The translations under genes and the position numbers were made by a program. The notes beneath the pieces are model-generated. The model saw nothing but the letters and a program-made list of their open reading frames with translations, searched no databases and had not been told where the DNA came from. Positions 33,964 through 43,050 of a DNA stretch of 64,000 nucleotides are shown piece after piece. Numbering within the stretch: the stretch's first letter is position 1; each line of letters begins with the position of its first letter. Source of the stretch: Desulfosarcina sp. OttesenSCG-928-A07 (GTDB lineage: Bacteria; Desulfobacterota; Desulfobacteria; Desulfobacterales; Desulfosarcinaceae); NCBI GenBank assembly GCA_030267325.1, contig JAJDJS010000001.1:62001-126000 (forward strand). Direction: 5' to 3'.

Positions 33964-34981
33964 GGGCCCGCTCCGTTGTGAAATCGATCAAGGCGTGAAG
34001 TTTTTCCATGGCCGCGCCGGAATCAATGGATGCTTCGGAAAGCCGGATGCCTTCCCTGAGATCTTCAGCCTTGTCCGTTGCCACCAGGGCTGCGGCGCTG
34101 TTGATGAGCACAATATTCCGGCGCGGACCTTTCTCGCCCTCCAGAATGGCGGTGGTGATCCGGGCGTTGTCATCCGGGCTTCCGCCCAGAATGGCGTCCG
34201 GATCCGCCAGTTCGCCAAAATACAATTCCGGATACAGGTCATAGGTGGTGAAATAGCCGTCCCTGATTTCCGTGATGCGGGTGGGCGCGGAAACCGAAAT
34301 TTCATCCAGGCCGTCATGGCCATGGACAATAAACGCCTTTTGGGTGCCCAGTTTCAGCATGGCCTCGGCCACGTTTTCCGTGAGATCCGGGCGAAACGTG
34401 CCCATGACCTGGCGGGATGTGCCCGCCGGGTTTGCCATGGGCCCGATGATGTTGAACAGGGTGCGGATGCCAAGGGCTTTTCTCACCGGACCGGCATGGC
34501 GCATGGCCGCATGGAAGTCCGGGGCAAAGAGAAAGCCGATGCCGATTTCAAAAAGTGCTTCTTCCACCGCTTCCGGCGGCAGATCCAGCCGGACGCCCAG
34601 ACTCTCCAATACGTCCGCGCTGCCGGATTTGCTGGATACGGAGCGGTTTCCGTGCTTGGCCACCACCACGCCGCAGCCGGCCACCACAAAGGCGACGGTG
34701 GTGGAGATATTGAAGGTGCCGATGCCATCGCCCCCCATGCCGCAGGTGTCCACGGCAATGCTGCCCGGCGTCTGGATGCGGCACATGTGGCGGCGCAGCA
34801 CCTTTGCCGCGCCGGTCAGCTCAGAGGCATTTTCCCCCTTGACGGCCAGGGCGGAAAGAAAAGCGCCGATCACTTCGGGCGCCACGGTTCCGGAAAAAAT
34901 GGCTTCCATGGCAAGACCGCATTCGTTTTCCAAAAGATCTTCCCGCTGGATGAGTTTCTCAAAAATTTCCTTGAAGTTCAT
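33953..34981 (-). CDS. trpD: Anthranilate phosphoribosyltransferase
   Basis: TrpD joins PRPP and anthranilate. It has 342 residues from ATG 34981, which follows GAAAGGAA; the ORF is open upstream but that part looks noncoding. The PRPP loop reads CGMGGDGIGTFNIST (the usual GTGGDG has Met in place of Thr), followed by KHGNRSVSSKSGSADVLE and RTLFNIIGPMANP. Stop overlaps trpC. Confidence 0.96.
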   Translation of the reverse strand: MNFKEIFEKLIQREDLLENECGLAMEAIFSGTVAPEVIGAFLSALAVKGENASELTGAAKVLRRHMCRIQTPGSIAVDTCGMGGDGIGTFNISTTVAFVVAGCGVVVAKHGNRSVSSKSGSADVLESLGVRLDLPPEAVEEALFEIGIGFLFAPDFHAAMRHAGPVRKALGIRTLFNIIGPMANPAGTSRQVMGTFRPDLTENVAEAMLKLGTQKAFIVHGHDGLDEISVSAPTRITEIRDGYFTTYDLYPELYFGELADPDAILGGSPDDNARITTAILEGEKGPRRNIVLINSAAALVATDKAEDLREGIRLSEASIDSGAAMEKLHALIDFTTERAHAA

Positions 34982-35046
34982 GGCATTGTATTCCTTTCTT
35001 TTTCCCTCGCCACCCTTTGGGAGAGAGGCTAGGGAATGGGAGATGT

Positions 35047-35628
35047 TCAAATCCGCTCCACAAAATTTCTCAAAATCCGTTTTCCCATGGGCGTCATGAT
35101 GGATTCCGGATGAAACTGAATGCCTTCTGTGGGGTGATCTTTGTGCCGGATGCCCATGATTTCACCGTCTTCCGACCGTGCTGAGACCTCCAGCGTATGG
35201 GGAAGACTTTTTTCTTCTGCCACCAGTGAATGGTACCGCATGGCCCGGAAGGGTTTTGAAATGCCGCCAAACACCCCTTTTCCGTCGCCGGTAATGTCAG
35301 ATGTTTTGCCGTGCATGGGCCGGGCTGCCCGAACAATGGCCGCGCCAAAAACCGAGGCAATGCACTGATGCCCCAGACATACACCGAGGATGGGAATTTT
35401 TCCGGAATACTGCCGGACCACATCCATGGCGCAGCCCGCATTTTCCGGCCGGCCCGGACCCGGTGAAATCACGATGGCATCCGGCTGAAGGCTTTGGATG
35501 GATTCCAGAACCGGTCCGTTATTGCGCAGTACCGTGACGTGGGCGCCGAGCTCTTCAACATACTGAACCAGGTTGAAGGTAAAGGAATCAAAATTGTCGA
35601 TCATGAAAATAGCGGGATGGTGTTCCAT
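35047..35628 (-). CDS. trpG: Anthranilate synthase glutamine amidotransferase
   Basis: TrpG releases ammonia from glutamine for TrpE. It has 193 residues of class-I amidotransferase: MIDNFDSFTFNLVQY, the nucleophile elbow GVCLGHQCI, and the His/Glu pair in GIQFHPESIM. It begins 5 bp after trpE, and is not fused to TrpD. Confidence 0.97.
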   Translation of the reverse strand: MEHHPAIFMIDNFDSFTFNLVQYVEELGAHVTVLRNNGPVLESIQSLQPDAIVISPGPGRPENAGCAMDVVRQYSGKIPILGVCLGHQCIASVFGAAIVRAARPMHGKTSDITGDGKGVFGGISKPFRAMRYHSLVAEEKSLPHTLEVSARSEDGEIMGIRHKDHPTEGIQFHPESIMTPMGKRILRNFVERI

Positions 35629-35633
35629 TGAAA

Positions 35634-37136
35634 TTACTTCCTTTCCCCTGAAATCAGGTTGAGGGCAGAGCCGATGGACCGGGCCTTGGAAAGGGTTTCC
35701 AGCCGCTCTGTTTCCGGATCCGAATCCGCCACAATGCCTGCCCCGGCCCGAAGAAACAGACGGTTTTTCCGGATGACGGCGGTGCGGATTACAATGGCCA
35801 GATCCATATTGCCGTTAAAACTGAAATATCCCACCGCGCCACCGTAGGGTCCACGCGGACTGGTTTCATTTTCAAAGATGATTTCCATGGCCCGGATTTT
35901 GGGCGCGCCGGAAAGGGTACCGGCCGGAAAGGTGGCTGCCACCAGGTCCAGGGCATCCAGGCCGGGTTTGAGCTGGGCAGTGATGTTGGATACAAGATGC
36001 ATGACATGGGAGTAGCGCTCCACCCGCATCAATTCCGTGACCTGGACAGAACCGGTCACCGCCACCCGCCCGAGGTCGTTCCGGCCCAGATCCACCAGCA
36101 TGAGGTGCTCGGCTTTTTCTTTTTCGTCTTTCAGCAGCGCATCACTGAGCGCCCGGTCTTCCACGGGTGTTTTTCCCCGCGGCCGGGTTCCGGCAATGGG
36201 CCGCAGGGTGGCAAGACTGCCCTCCAGGCGCACCATGGTTTCCGGTGAAGAGCCCACCAGGGTTATTCCGTTGATTTTGAGGAAAAAAAGATAGGGAGAC
36301 GGGGCGATATACCGGACCGCCCGGTACAGGGCCACGGGGTCTTCGGGTGCAGGGCACTGGAATTCCTGGGAAATGACCGCCTGGATAATGTCTCCATCCA
36401 GAATATGATCCCGTACCTTGCTGACACTTTCCCGGAAATCTGCCGGTGTGGTGGAGGGTTCCAGTACCAAGGCGGCTTTTTGGGGCGGATTTTCCGGGGG
36501 CGGCGGATTCTGAAGGGATCCTAAAAGGGTGTCAAGCCGGGCCTCGGCCAGGGTGCGGGCGGTTTCCACCGGTGTTTTTTCATCCAGAAAGGCAAGGCAG
36601 ATAAAGGTCAGGGTGTGGCGCTGGCTGTCAAATGCGATCAGGGTGTCGGGAATGAGAAAAACGCCCAGCGGCTCTTCTTTGGCCTGGGGATCTTGTTTTG
36701 AAGGATGTGTGGGAACCGCTTCAACGGCGCCCGCTGCCTCGTAACCCAAATATCCCACCAGACCTGCGGGAAACGGCGGCAGGTCAGCCAGTTCCGCAAG
36801 CTTGTAGGCCTTGATGAGGGATCGCAGACCATCTCTGAAATCCCCGCCATGGGGAAACACGGAAGTTTTATCAGGGCTGGTTTCTTCAATGCGGTCAGCA
36901 AAAATCTTCACTTCACTGCGAAACCGGATCCCCAAAAAACTGTACCTGGCCCAGCGTTCTCCGCCTTCCACGGATTCAAAAAGAAAAATCGGCGCTTGGG
37001 GGTGATGAAACCGGCGGAGCATGGATACCGGTGTTTCGGTGTCTGCCAAAATCCGGGCACAAACCGGAATCACCGTGCATCCGGATTCGGCGTGTGTATT
37101 GAACGCGTCTGCAGCGGGAAATCGTTCCAAAAGCAT
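35634..37136 (-). CDS. trpE: Anthranilate synthase component I
   Basis: TrpE makes anthranilate from chorismate with ammonia from TrpG. It has 500 residues from ATG 37136, preceded by AAGGA at 9 nt; an in-frame ATG at 37238 lies inside the attenuator and is rejected. Seen: LFESVEGGERWARYSFLG (part of the feedback Trp site), VISQEFQCP, RPIAGTRPRG, LMLVDLGRNDLGRV and FPAGTLSGAPKIRAMEII. Expression should be set by the leader attenuator. Confidence 0.97.
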   Translation of the reverse strand: MLLERFPAADAFNTHAESGCTVIPVCARILADTETPVSMLRRFHHPQAPIFLFESVEGGERWARYSFLGIRFRSEVKIFADRIEETSPDKTSVFPHGGDFRDGLRSLIKAYKLAELADLPPFPAGLVGYLGYEAAGAVEAVPTHPSKQDPQAKEEPLGVFLIPDTLIAFDSQRHTLTFICLAFLDEKTPVETARTLAEARLDTLLGSLQNPPPPENPPQKAALVLEPSTTPADFRESVSKVRDHILDGDIIQAVISQEFQCPAPEDPVALYRAVRYIAPSPYLFFLKINGITLVGSSPETMVRLEGSLATLRPIAGTRPRGKTPVEDRALSDALLKDEKEKAEHLMLVDLGRNDLGRVAVTGSVQVTELMRVERYSHVMHLVSNITAQLKPGLDALDLVAATFPAGTLSGAPKIRAMEIIFENETSPRGPYGGAVGYFSFNGNMDLAIVIRTAVIRKNRLFLRAGAGIVADSDPETERLETLSKARSIGSALNLISGERK

Positions 37137-37163
37137 GGCAAAGGTCCTTTCAGGTGTACACAA

Positions 37164-37198
37164 TAAAAAAAGGCTGCGGTCATATCCCGCAGCCTTTT
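37164..37198 (-). terminator. trp attenuator terminator (3:4 stem)
   Basis: On the minus strand GGCTGCGG pairs with CCGCAGCC and is followed by a run of seven T, 28 bp before trpE. The upstream strand CCCGCAG (37219-37213) can instead pair with CTGCGGG (37192-37186) to form the antiterminator, and GCCCTGG in the leader peptide gene pairs with CCAGGGC to free the terminator. Confidence 0.95.
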
Positions 37199-37254
37199 GA
37201 TGGTATGATAATCTGCGGGTGCCCTGGGGCACCCACATTTTTTATGACTTCAGA

Positions 37255-37332
37255 TTACGTGGCGTGCCCGAAAATCCAGGGCCACCACCAGCCGGAAGAA
37301 ATAGTGAAAGTTAAAGTTTCAGGGTGTTTCAT
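37255..37332 (-). CDS. trpL: trp operon leader peptide
   Basis: A 25-residue leader peptide ending SSGWWWPWIFGHAT, with four Trp codons in five, upstream of alternative RNA stems. Ribosome stalling at these codons when charged tRNA-Trp is scarce would let the 2:3 antiterminator form. The ATG is at 37332 on the minus strand and TAA at 37257-37255. Region 1 (GCCCTGG at 37282-37276) overlaps the Trp codons and pairs with region 2 (CCAGGGC at 37227-37221). Confidence 0.95.
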   Translation of the reverse strand: MKHPETLTFTISSGWWWPWIFGHAT

Positions 37333-37396
37333 GATGATAGAATCCACTTTGGACCGAATTTTTAAAATTATTTCCGTCATAAAGAAGCGTGGCGAT

Positions 37397-37425
37397 TGAA
37401 AAACAGATCCAGATTGCTTTGTCAA
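37397..37425 (-). promoter_or_regulatory. Possible trp operon promoter
   Basis: TTGACA on the minus strand at 37425-37420 matches the -35 consensus perfectly and lies about 90 bp upstream of trpL. The -10 17-18 bp downstream (TTTTCA/TTTCAA) is poor. It is the only good -35 between the aldo/keto reductase stop and the leader. Confidence 0.4.
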
Positions 37426-37457
37426 TGATTATTTTTGCGGGCCCTGTTGTCCTCTGA

Positions 37458-38618
37458 TCAAACGCCAAATCGTTTCGCCGCCCGCCGCATGTTGTCCATG
37501 ACCGGCACGCCAAAGGGACACCGCTCCTCGCAACTGCCGCATTCAACGCAGTCCGATCCGTGGCTGGAAAGGGCCTTGTAATGCTGTACGATGCTGGGCG
37601 GAATGTGGGTTTCATCCAGCTTCGCAATATCCAAATATTTGTTGACCGAGGCAACATCGATTTCTGAGGGGCAGGGCAGACAGTGATTGCAGTAAACACA
37701 ACTGCCCTTGAAGCCGCCTTTGCCGTCTTCCCGAAAAGCGCTGATGGCGTCCGAGTAATCCCGCTTGGCATCGTCCATGTCCACATAAGCAGCAGCCGCT
37801 TCCACCTCTGCCCGGGTCTGGCAACCGGCAAGGACACTGGCCACAGCCGGACGGGTCAGGGCATAATGGATGCATTGGGCCGGTGTCAGGGCCTTGGCAA
37901 AAGGTGTATGCTCGGCGGACAGAAGTTTGCCTGCGCCCAGGGACTTCATGACCGTGAGGCCCACGCCCCGGCTTTCGCACAGGCGATAAAACTCGGCGCG
38001 CCTGGGGTCGATGTGCGTGACCTGCTGCGACAGATGCGCGCCGGTGAGCATGTCCTGGACATCGGTCCTGCCCGGCATCATGTCAAAAGCAGGATTGATG
38101 CTGAACATCATCATATCCACAAGGCCTTCTGCGACCAGCCGCCGGGCCGTGTCCGGATTGTGGGCACTGGCGCCGATGGCCCGAATGACGCCTTTTTGTT
38201 TTAATTCACGGGCATAGTCCACAATGCCGCTCGCCCAAATGGCGTCAATCTCTTCCTGGGTGTCCAGAAAGAACAGCATGCCGAAGTCGATGTAGTCGGT
38301 ATCAAGACAGCGCAGCAGTTTTTCAAAGTACTGCTTGCAGATTTGTAAATCGCGGCTGACGTCGTACTGCTCCTTGAGATCCACGGAGCCGATATGTCCC
38401 TGGATCAGTATTTTGTCTCGTCTGCCTGCCAAGGCTTTACCCAGATTTGTGCGTATTTCGTCACCGGGCATAAAGCAGTCCATGATGTTGACGCCGTGGT
38501 CCAGCGCGGCATGAACTGTTTCTTCAACCTGTGCATATGGCTTGTTGTCCAGATGTTCCGCGCCAAGGCCAACGACGCTGATTTCCATGCCTGTTTTTCC
38601 AAGAGGACGGTATTGCAT
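37458..38618 (-). CDS. Aldo/keto reductase with C-terminal ferredoxin domain
   Basis: A 386-residue protein: an AKR barrel (YRPLGKTGMEISVVGLGAEHL; IGASAHNPDTARRL) followed by a two-cluster tail with CVYCNHCLPCPSEID at about 320 and CVECGSCEERCPFGVPV near 365. The tail would bind two [4Fe-4S] clusters, so electrons may come from ferredoxin and not only NAD(P)H. The usual catalytic Tyr region is altered (MDCFMPGDE), as in Fe-S AKRs of anaerobes. GGAG precedes the ATG. It heads a row with DUF362, cupin, CMD and flavodoxin genes in the same direction. Confidence 0.92.
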   Translation of the reverse strand: MQYRPLGKTGMEISVVGLGAEHLDNKPYAQVEETVHAALDHGVNIMDCFMPGDEIRTNLGKALAGRRDKILIQGHIGSVDLKEQYDVSRDLQICKQYFEKLLRCLDTDYIDFGMLFFLDTQEEIDAIWASGIVDYARELKQKGVIRAIGASAHNPDTARRLVAEGLVDMMMFSINPAFDMMPGRTDVQDMLTGAHLSQQVTHIDPRRAEFYRLCESRGVGLTVMKSLGAGKLLSAEHTPFAKALTPAQCIHYALTRPAVASVLAGCQTRAEVEAAAAYVDMDDAKRDYSDAISAFREDGKGGFKGSCVYCNHCLPCPSEIDVASVNKYLDIAKLDETHIPPSIVQHYKALSSHGSDCVECGSCEERCPFGVPVMDNMRRAAKRFGV

Positions 38619-38657
38619 GATATCACTCCAAAAATCGGGTTGGTTTCTTCGTTAATC

Positions 38658-39668
38658 TCAGATTGTAATTACTTCATAAGCGTGATTTCCCATTTCCATG
38701 ATGCGCATGTACGCAAGTTGGCGCAGACCGCTGCGGCTTTCAATGCGCTCTACCATGTCGTGACGCTCTTTTTCGGGCATGGCGTAGACAAGATCAATGG
38801 ATGCCTTGTCCACTGCCAGAATATCGGTGGACCCCACAATGCCGATATCGCCGCAGGTGGGTTTTACACCGTTTTTATCGCAGTCGCAGTCCACGGAGAT
38901 ATTTTTCAGCACATTGATATAGGTGATGCGGTTTCCAAAATGATCTGCCATGCCTTTTCCCGCCTCCACCATGCGTTCCAGAAAATTGGGTCCCGTGGGC
39001 CAGCCTTCACCGTGGATTTGCAGTTTTCCGCCATTGGCCCCGCCGGATGCGCAGCCAATGGAGAGATTTTTCAGAGACCCGCCAAAACCGCCCATGGCGT
39101 GGCCCTTGAAATGCGTATACACCACCATTGAATCATAGTTGAAAAAATGTTTTCCCACCGCCACTTCCGTTAAATGCCCGCCCGGCGTGTACAGGCCTTT
39201 GTTTTTGGAAGATTCCAGAAATTCCGCCATCCCGGCAATGGGAAGCATTGTCTCGCCGTTTGCATCCATAATATCCACCGGACAAAAATTCCAGCCATTG
39301 ATTTTGAGTGTTTCCAGATGGCCTTGGGTATTCTGGCGGGGGCTGTTGTACAGAACATTGCACTCAACGATGGTACTGTCTGGGATTTGTGCCTGCAAGC
39401 CCATGATCAGCTCACGGGGCAAAAGATTGGGGCCGTTGGGCTCTCCGGTGTGCAGCTTGATGGCGGTTTTACCGGTAATGTTTGCGTTGATTTTGTTGTA
39501 AATGTTCAAAAGGCCGTTCACGCTGATGTCACGGGTGAAATACACCGGAGACGCTTTTTCAGAAGAGGCGAGGACAGATCCCAGACCGACAAATTCACTT
39601 GCAGCCACTGCACCCAGCGCCACAGCTCCGGTTTTGATGAAGGTACGGCGTGACAGTGTTTTTCCCAT
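38658..39668 (-). CDS. Tat-exported DUF362 protein
   Basis: A 336-residue DUF362 protein with a twin-arginine signal (LSRRTFIKTGAVALGAVAASE) and likely export in folded form. The body has the family's IKLHTGEPNGPNLL, VYTHFKGHAMGGFGGSLKNLSIG and DIGIVGSTDILAVDKASIDLV patterns, with metal-binding-type His and Asp. Some DUF362 proteins carry ferredoxin domains; none is visible here. Function is unknown. AAAGGAG lies 7 nt before ATG. Confidence 0.9.
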   Translation of the reverse strand: MGKTLSRRTFIKTGAVALGAVAASEFVGLGSVLASSEKASPVYFTRDISVNGLLNIYNKINANITGKTAIKLHTGEPNGPNLLPRELIMGLQAQIPDSTIVECNVLYNSPRQNTQGHLETLKINGWNFCPVDIMDANGETMLPIAGMAEFLESSKNKGLYTPGGHLTEVAVGKHFFNYDSMVVYTHFKGHAMGGFGGSLKNLSIGCASGGANGGKLQIHGEGWPTGPNFLERMVEAGKGMADHFGNRITYINVLKNISVDCDCDKNGVKPTCGDIGIVGSTDILAVDKASIDLVYAMPEKERHDMVERIESRSGLRQLAYMRIMEMGNHAYEVITI

Positions 39669-39690
39669 GGGCGTCTCCTTTTTTTGAATA

Positions 39691-40224
39691 TTATCGTTTC
39701 CGGTTTGCCGGGTATGCGCACACGGTTCCGGTATACTGCTGATCTGTCACTGCTTCCATCCATTCCACATTTTTTCCGTCCGCCAGGGTTCCGGTAATGG
39801 CCAGATGCGTCATGGACGATGTGGGCGAGGCCCCGTGCCAGTGCTTTACGCCCACCGGACACCAGAGCACATCACCGGCTTTGAATTCTTCGATTTTGCC
39901 GTCCACGGTGCCGGTGCGGCCGATACCGTCCGTCACAATCAGATGCTGCCCGGCAGGATGTGTGTGCCAGAATGAGCGGGCGCCCGGCGCAAACGTCACA
40001 TAAGCCGCGCCAAATGGGGCATCCGGATGTTTCGGCCCGACGAGGGGCTGGATCGTCACATCGCCGGTGAAGTATTCGGCGGAGCCTTTGAAGGCAGGCT
40101 GCGTACCCGCACTGGTGATGGTTTGGGTTTCTTTTTTTGCATCTTCAGCCATGGCATTTCCTCCGTTCAAATGTGTCCCGACGATGAGCACCAGCACCGG
40201 GATCATCCAAAAAAATCGTTTCAT
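39691..40224 (-). CDS. Exported cupin-domain protein
   Basis: A 177-residue protein with a signal peptide (MKRFFWMIPVLVLIVG, cleavage near AMA) and one cupin barrel. The cupin metal motifs are visible as WHTHPAGQHLIVTDG and VLWCPVGVKHWHGA. It belongs to the group encoded beside carboxymuconolactone decarboxylase-like genes. ATG 40224 follows GGAGCAGAC; the ORF is open 40 codons further, without support. Substrate unknown, periplasmic. Confidence 0.88.
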   Translation of the reverse strand: MKRFFWMIPVLVLIVGTHLNGGNAMAEDAKKETQTITSAGTQPAFKGSAEYFTGDVTIQPLVGPKHPDAPFGAAYVTFAPGARSFWHTHPAGQHLIVTDGIGRTGTVDGKIEEFKAGDVLWCPVGVKHWHGASPTSSMTHLAITGTLADGKNVEWMEAVTDQQYTGTVCAYPANRKR

Positions 40225-40359
40225 GTCTGCTCCAGTGTGAAGGCCCTGACCAATATGGACGGATATCGTCCGCGCAATAGATTCCATGCCGACACTCTTT
40301 TCAGAGCCGGGTTTTATTCCCCTCCGCTGGAGGGGTGCCCGCAAGGGCGGGGTAGTCCT

Positions 40360-40394
40360 TCTGAAAAAATGAATTCATGACGTTCCTGAGTATA
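40360..40394 (+). repeat. Dispersed 36-bp repeat, copy 2
   Basis: TCTGAAAAAATGAATTCATG followed by ACGTTCCTGAGTATA; close to 14592-14627. GC-rich palindromes (CCCCTCCGCTGGAGGGG) lie just before it, as a GC-rich palindrome does at copy 1. Confidence 0.6.
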
Positions 40395-40442
40395 GAAGTC
40401 CGCCTGCAGCGGCTCAGTAAAGAGCCTCCACGGGTCTTCAGG

Positions 40443-41147
40443 CTATTCCGTTTCCAAAAGGATTTTTAATTCCGTTGCCGCATTGTCTGCTTCCTTTTTG
40501 CCGACCTTGGCGTGCAGGACATCGACCACGTCTTTCAGTTGCGCTTCAGTAAGACCGACGTTCATGCTGATTCCGATATGCGAACGCAGTTGAGCGTTGA
40601 CGCCGTCCATGGTGGAGAGGGCTGCCACGGTGGCGATTTCACGGCTTTGCCAATCAAGATTGTCCCGCCCAAAGATGTCGCCGAAAAGATGGTCTTTCAA
40701 AAAAGCGTCAATGGCCGGAGCAAAATCAAACAAGGGGCCTTTGACCGGGCCGCCAGCCAGTCTGGTCTGGTTTTCCGTTCCGATTTCAAGACGCGTCTTG
40801 CCTGATGGGAACGGGCTTGCCGCTTTCCCCGCAAGATCATTGATGCCCTTTCCTTGCCGTTCCTCAACAACTTCCATAAAATTCCCGAGGGCGTTCAAGC
40901 TGCGGGGGAACCCGCAGTAGGCGTACATCTGGACAAGCACTTCCTTGATCTCGTTGATGGTCAGTCCCGCATCCAGTCCTTCGTTCAGGACGGTCTTCAA
41001 CCGGTCCATGTCGCCCTTGGCGGTAAATGCAGCTATGGCGACAACGCTTTGCTGTTTCACTGTGAGTTCATTCATGGTTTTCGCCTCCGCACGGTCAGGA
41101 AGAGTCAGTGCCGTCATGCACAGGAAGGTCACTATGATTTTGTTCAT
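40443..41147 (-). CDS. Exported carboxymuconolactone decarboxylase-family protein
   Basis: A 234-residue protein with a signal peptide (MNKIIVTFLCMTALTL, cleavage near AEA) and two CMD-like units: GLTINEIKEVLVQMYAYCGFPRSLNAL in the first and GLTEAQLKDVVDVLHAKVG in the second. The AhpD-type Cys pair is not complete: a single Cys remains in YAYCGFPR. The role is unknown; relatives sit with cupins and flavodoxins in redox clusters. AAGGAG precedes the ATG. Confidence 0.88.
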   Translation of the reverse strand: MNKIIVTFLCMTALTLPDRAEAKTMNELTVKQQSVVAIAAFTAKGDMDRLKTVLNEGLDAGLTINEIKEVLVQMYAYCGFPRSLNALGNFMEVVEERQGKGINDLAGKAASPFPSGKTRLEIGTENQTRLAGGPVKGPLFDFAPAIDAFLKDHLFGDIFGRDNLDWQSREIATVAALSTMDGVNAQLRSHIGISMNVGLTEAQLKDVVDVLHAKVGKKEADNAATELKILLETE

Positions 41148-41252
41148 GATCTTCTCCTTTGTTTTTAATACGTGTCATGCCCCAAAGATCTTGGCGGCAT
41201 GGTGTATGTTTTCCATGGCCAGCATGCTGAAGGGACAACACTCCCACACCCG

Positions 41253-41927
41253 TCACGACCGGATCATTCCCATCTGCTTCAGCCATTGCTCGATTTGAGG
41301 CTTGGCGTTTTCCGCTTCCCTGCCCCGCACGGCAAGCCCTTCAAACATAACCGCCTGTGGACACAGGGATTTCAGGTCCTCCGTACTTTTTCCCATGCCG
41401 CTGCCCTCATGGGTGATAAAGGGAACCAGCTTCTTTCCGGAAAAATCATGCTGGGAAAGAAAGGTTCGGACCGGGGATGCAAAAGTACCCCACCAGCAGG
41501 GAGAGCCGACAAAAATGACGTCATAGGGCGCGATGTCGTCAACGGTGACCTTGAGTGGCGGCTTGAAATCCGCTTCCAGCTCCTTTTTGGCCTGTTCTGT
41601 GGTAGCGCGATACTCCGCAGGATAGGGTTCAGCCGGCTCCAGTTCCACGATATCTCCGCCGGTAAACGCCTGGACGTGGTTGGCCATGGCGCGGGTATTG
41701 CCCGTTCGGGAATAGTAAACAATCAGCACGTTTTCACCTCCTGAAGCAGTTTCAGCTGCTGCGATATGGGCCGGCAGCATCATCCACACTGCCGCCATCA
41801 AGCCCGCCAGAATTATGCTCAGCAGTCTTTTTTGTCTGATAAAATTGGGGTTTCCGGTATCTTCCGTCATGCTTGGCAGCACAGCTTCCCGTACCCGAAG
41901 GAAAGTTTTTCTGTCTTTGAATTTCAT
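41253..41927 (-). CDS. Membrane-anchored or exported flavodoxin
   Basis: A 224-residue protein. An N-terminal charged part is followed by a hydrophobic segment (LLSIILAGLMAAVWMMLPAHIAAAE, about 35-59) that is either an anchor or a signal. The flavodoxin domain starts VLIVYYSRTGNTRAMANHV, whose SRTGNT loop binds the FMN phosphate, and has VGSPCWWGTFASPV. ATG 41927 follows AGGAGG. It is the first gene of the cluster and is divergent from the AraC regulator gene, so it is likely that regulator's target. Confidence 0.88.
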   Translation of the reverse strand: MKFKDRKTFLRVREAVLPSMTEDTGNPNFIRQKRLLSIILAGLMAAVWMMLPAHIAAAETASGGENVLIVYYSRTGNTRAMANHVQAFTGGDIVELEPAEPYPAEYRATTEQAKKELEADFKPPLKVTVDDIAPYDVIFVGSPCWWGTFASPVRTFLSQHDFSGKKLVPFITHEGSGMGKSTEDLKSLCPQAVMFEGLAVRGREAENAKPQIEQWLKQMGMIRS

Positions 41928-42107
41928 GTCACCTCCTGAGGGTTTGCGGTGTGGGGCGGTTGTCACGGGTATTTTTATAACGCCCGAACATCCGGTGATA
42001 TAGACACAATCCTGCCTTTTCTTTGCCTGATCCGCTCACAGGTGTGAAATTCCGGCAAAATATGATATCAGGAGCCATCAGGCGAACGTTAATACAGCAG
42101 GAACATT

Positions 42108-43022
42108 ATGACAGACGAAAACCGCGTGGATATGAAAAAGGCGAGGGCTCTCTTAAAAAACCGGATCAACGGCCGGATGCCGGAGCCAGGTGAATATGAA
42201 ACAGGCCTTGCCGGGGTGAGATTGTACCGCCGGGATCAGGTCAGCAAGCCCGGGAACTGCCTGTACCAGCCGGCGATCATCAAAATGGTGCAAGGGTACA
42301 AACGGGCCTGGATCGGGGCTGACGAATACCGGTACGGCGAAAACGAGGTCATGGTGGTGGGCGTGGATATGCCCGGCATCAGCATGATCTGCGAAGCCTC
42401 GCCGGAAGCACCCAGCACTTCCATTGCCATTGACCTGGACAAAAACCTCATCGCCCAACTGGCCCTGGAAATGTCACCCGCGCCGTATGAGGCCGGTGAT
42501 CTGGTCAAAGGCGTCTTGGTTCAGCCTCTGGAAGCGGACTTGCTGGACGCGTTTTTGCGGCTGGCCGAACTTTTTGACCAGCCTGAAAAACTGGCGGTGA
42601 TCGGTCCGATGATTGTCAGGGAAATCCACTATCTTCTTCTGGCCGGGCCCAACGGCCACCGCCTGCGGTTATTTCATACCCTGGGTTCCCAGAGTCACCA
42701 GATCGCCCGGGCCATTTCCTGGCTGAAAGAAAATCTGGCTACCGCTGTTCCCATTGAATCCCTGGCGGAAAAGGTCAATATGGCGCCGTCCACATTTCAT
42801 CGGTATTTCAAGGAAATCACAAGCTTGAGCCCGCTTCAGTATCAAAAACGGATCCGACTGCACGAAGCCCAGCGGTTGATGCTGGCGAAAGACATGAATG
42901 CGGGCAGCGCCAGTGCCGCTGTGGGATATGAGAGCCTCAGTCAGTTTAACCGGGAATACAAGCGACTGTTCGGCGAGCCGCCCCGGAGAGACATCAAACG
43001 GCTTCAGGATGAGGCCGTGTGA
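42108..43022 (+). CDS. AraC-family transcriptional regulator
   Basis: A 304-residue regulator. The N-terminal AraC_N cupin-like part (residues 25-190) is followed by two helix-turn-helix motifs: SLAEKVNMAPSTFHRYFKEITSLSPLQYQKRIRLHEAQRLML and AVGYESLSQFNREYKRLFGEPPRRD. It resembles YqhC-type regulators that control aldo/keto reductases in response to aldehydes. It is divergent from the flavodoxin-CMD-cupin-DUF362-AKR genes, with a 180-bp gap that would hold both promoters. Confidence 0.93.
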   Translation: MTDENRVDMKKARALLKNRINGRMPEPGEYETGLAGVRLYRRDQVSKPGNCLYQPAIIKMVQGYKRAWIGADEYRYGENEVMVVGVDMPGISMICEASPEAPSTSIAIDLDKNLIAQLALEMSPAPYEAGDLVKGVLVQPLEADLLDAFLRLAELFDQPEKLAVIGPMIVREIHYLLLAGPNGHRLRLFHTLGSQSHQIARAISWLKENLATAVPIESLAEKVNMAPSTFHRYFKEITSLSPLQYQKRIRLHEAQRLMLAKDMNAGSASAAVGYESLSQFNREYKRLFGEPPRRDIKRLQDEAV

Positions 43023-43050
43023 TCCTGTTCGTTACAGACAGCCAGATTAG

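Noticed and set aside
37137-37238. A longer start for trpE at ATG 37238
   Set aside because: It would place the attenuator terminator inside the coding sequence, and the true leader peptide and ribosome site point to ATG 37136.
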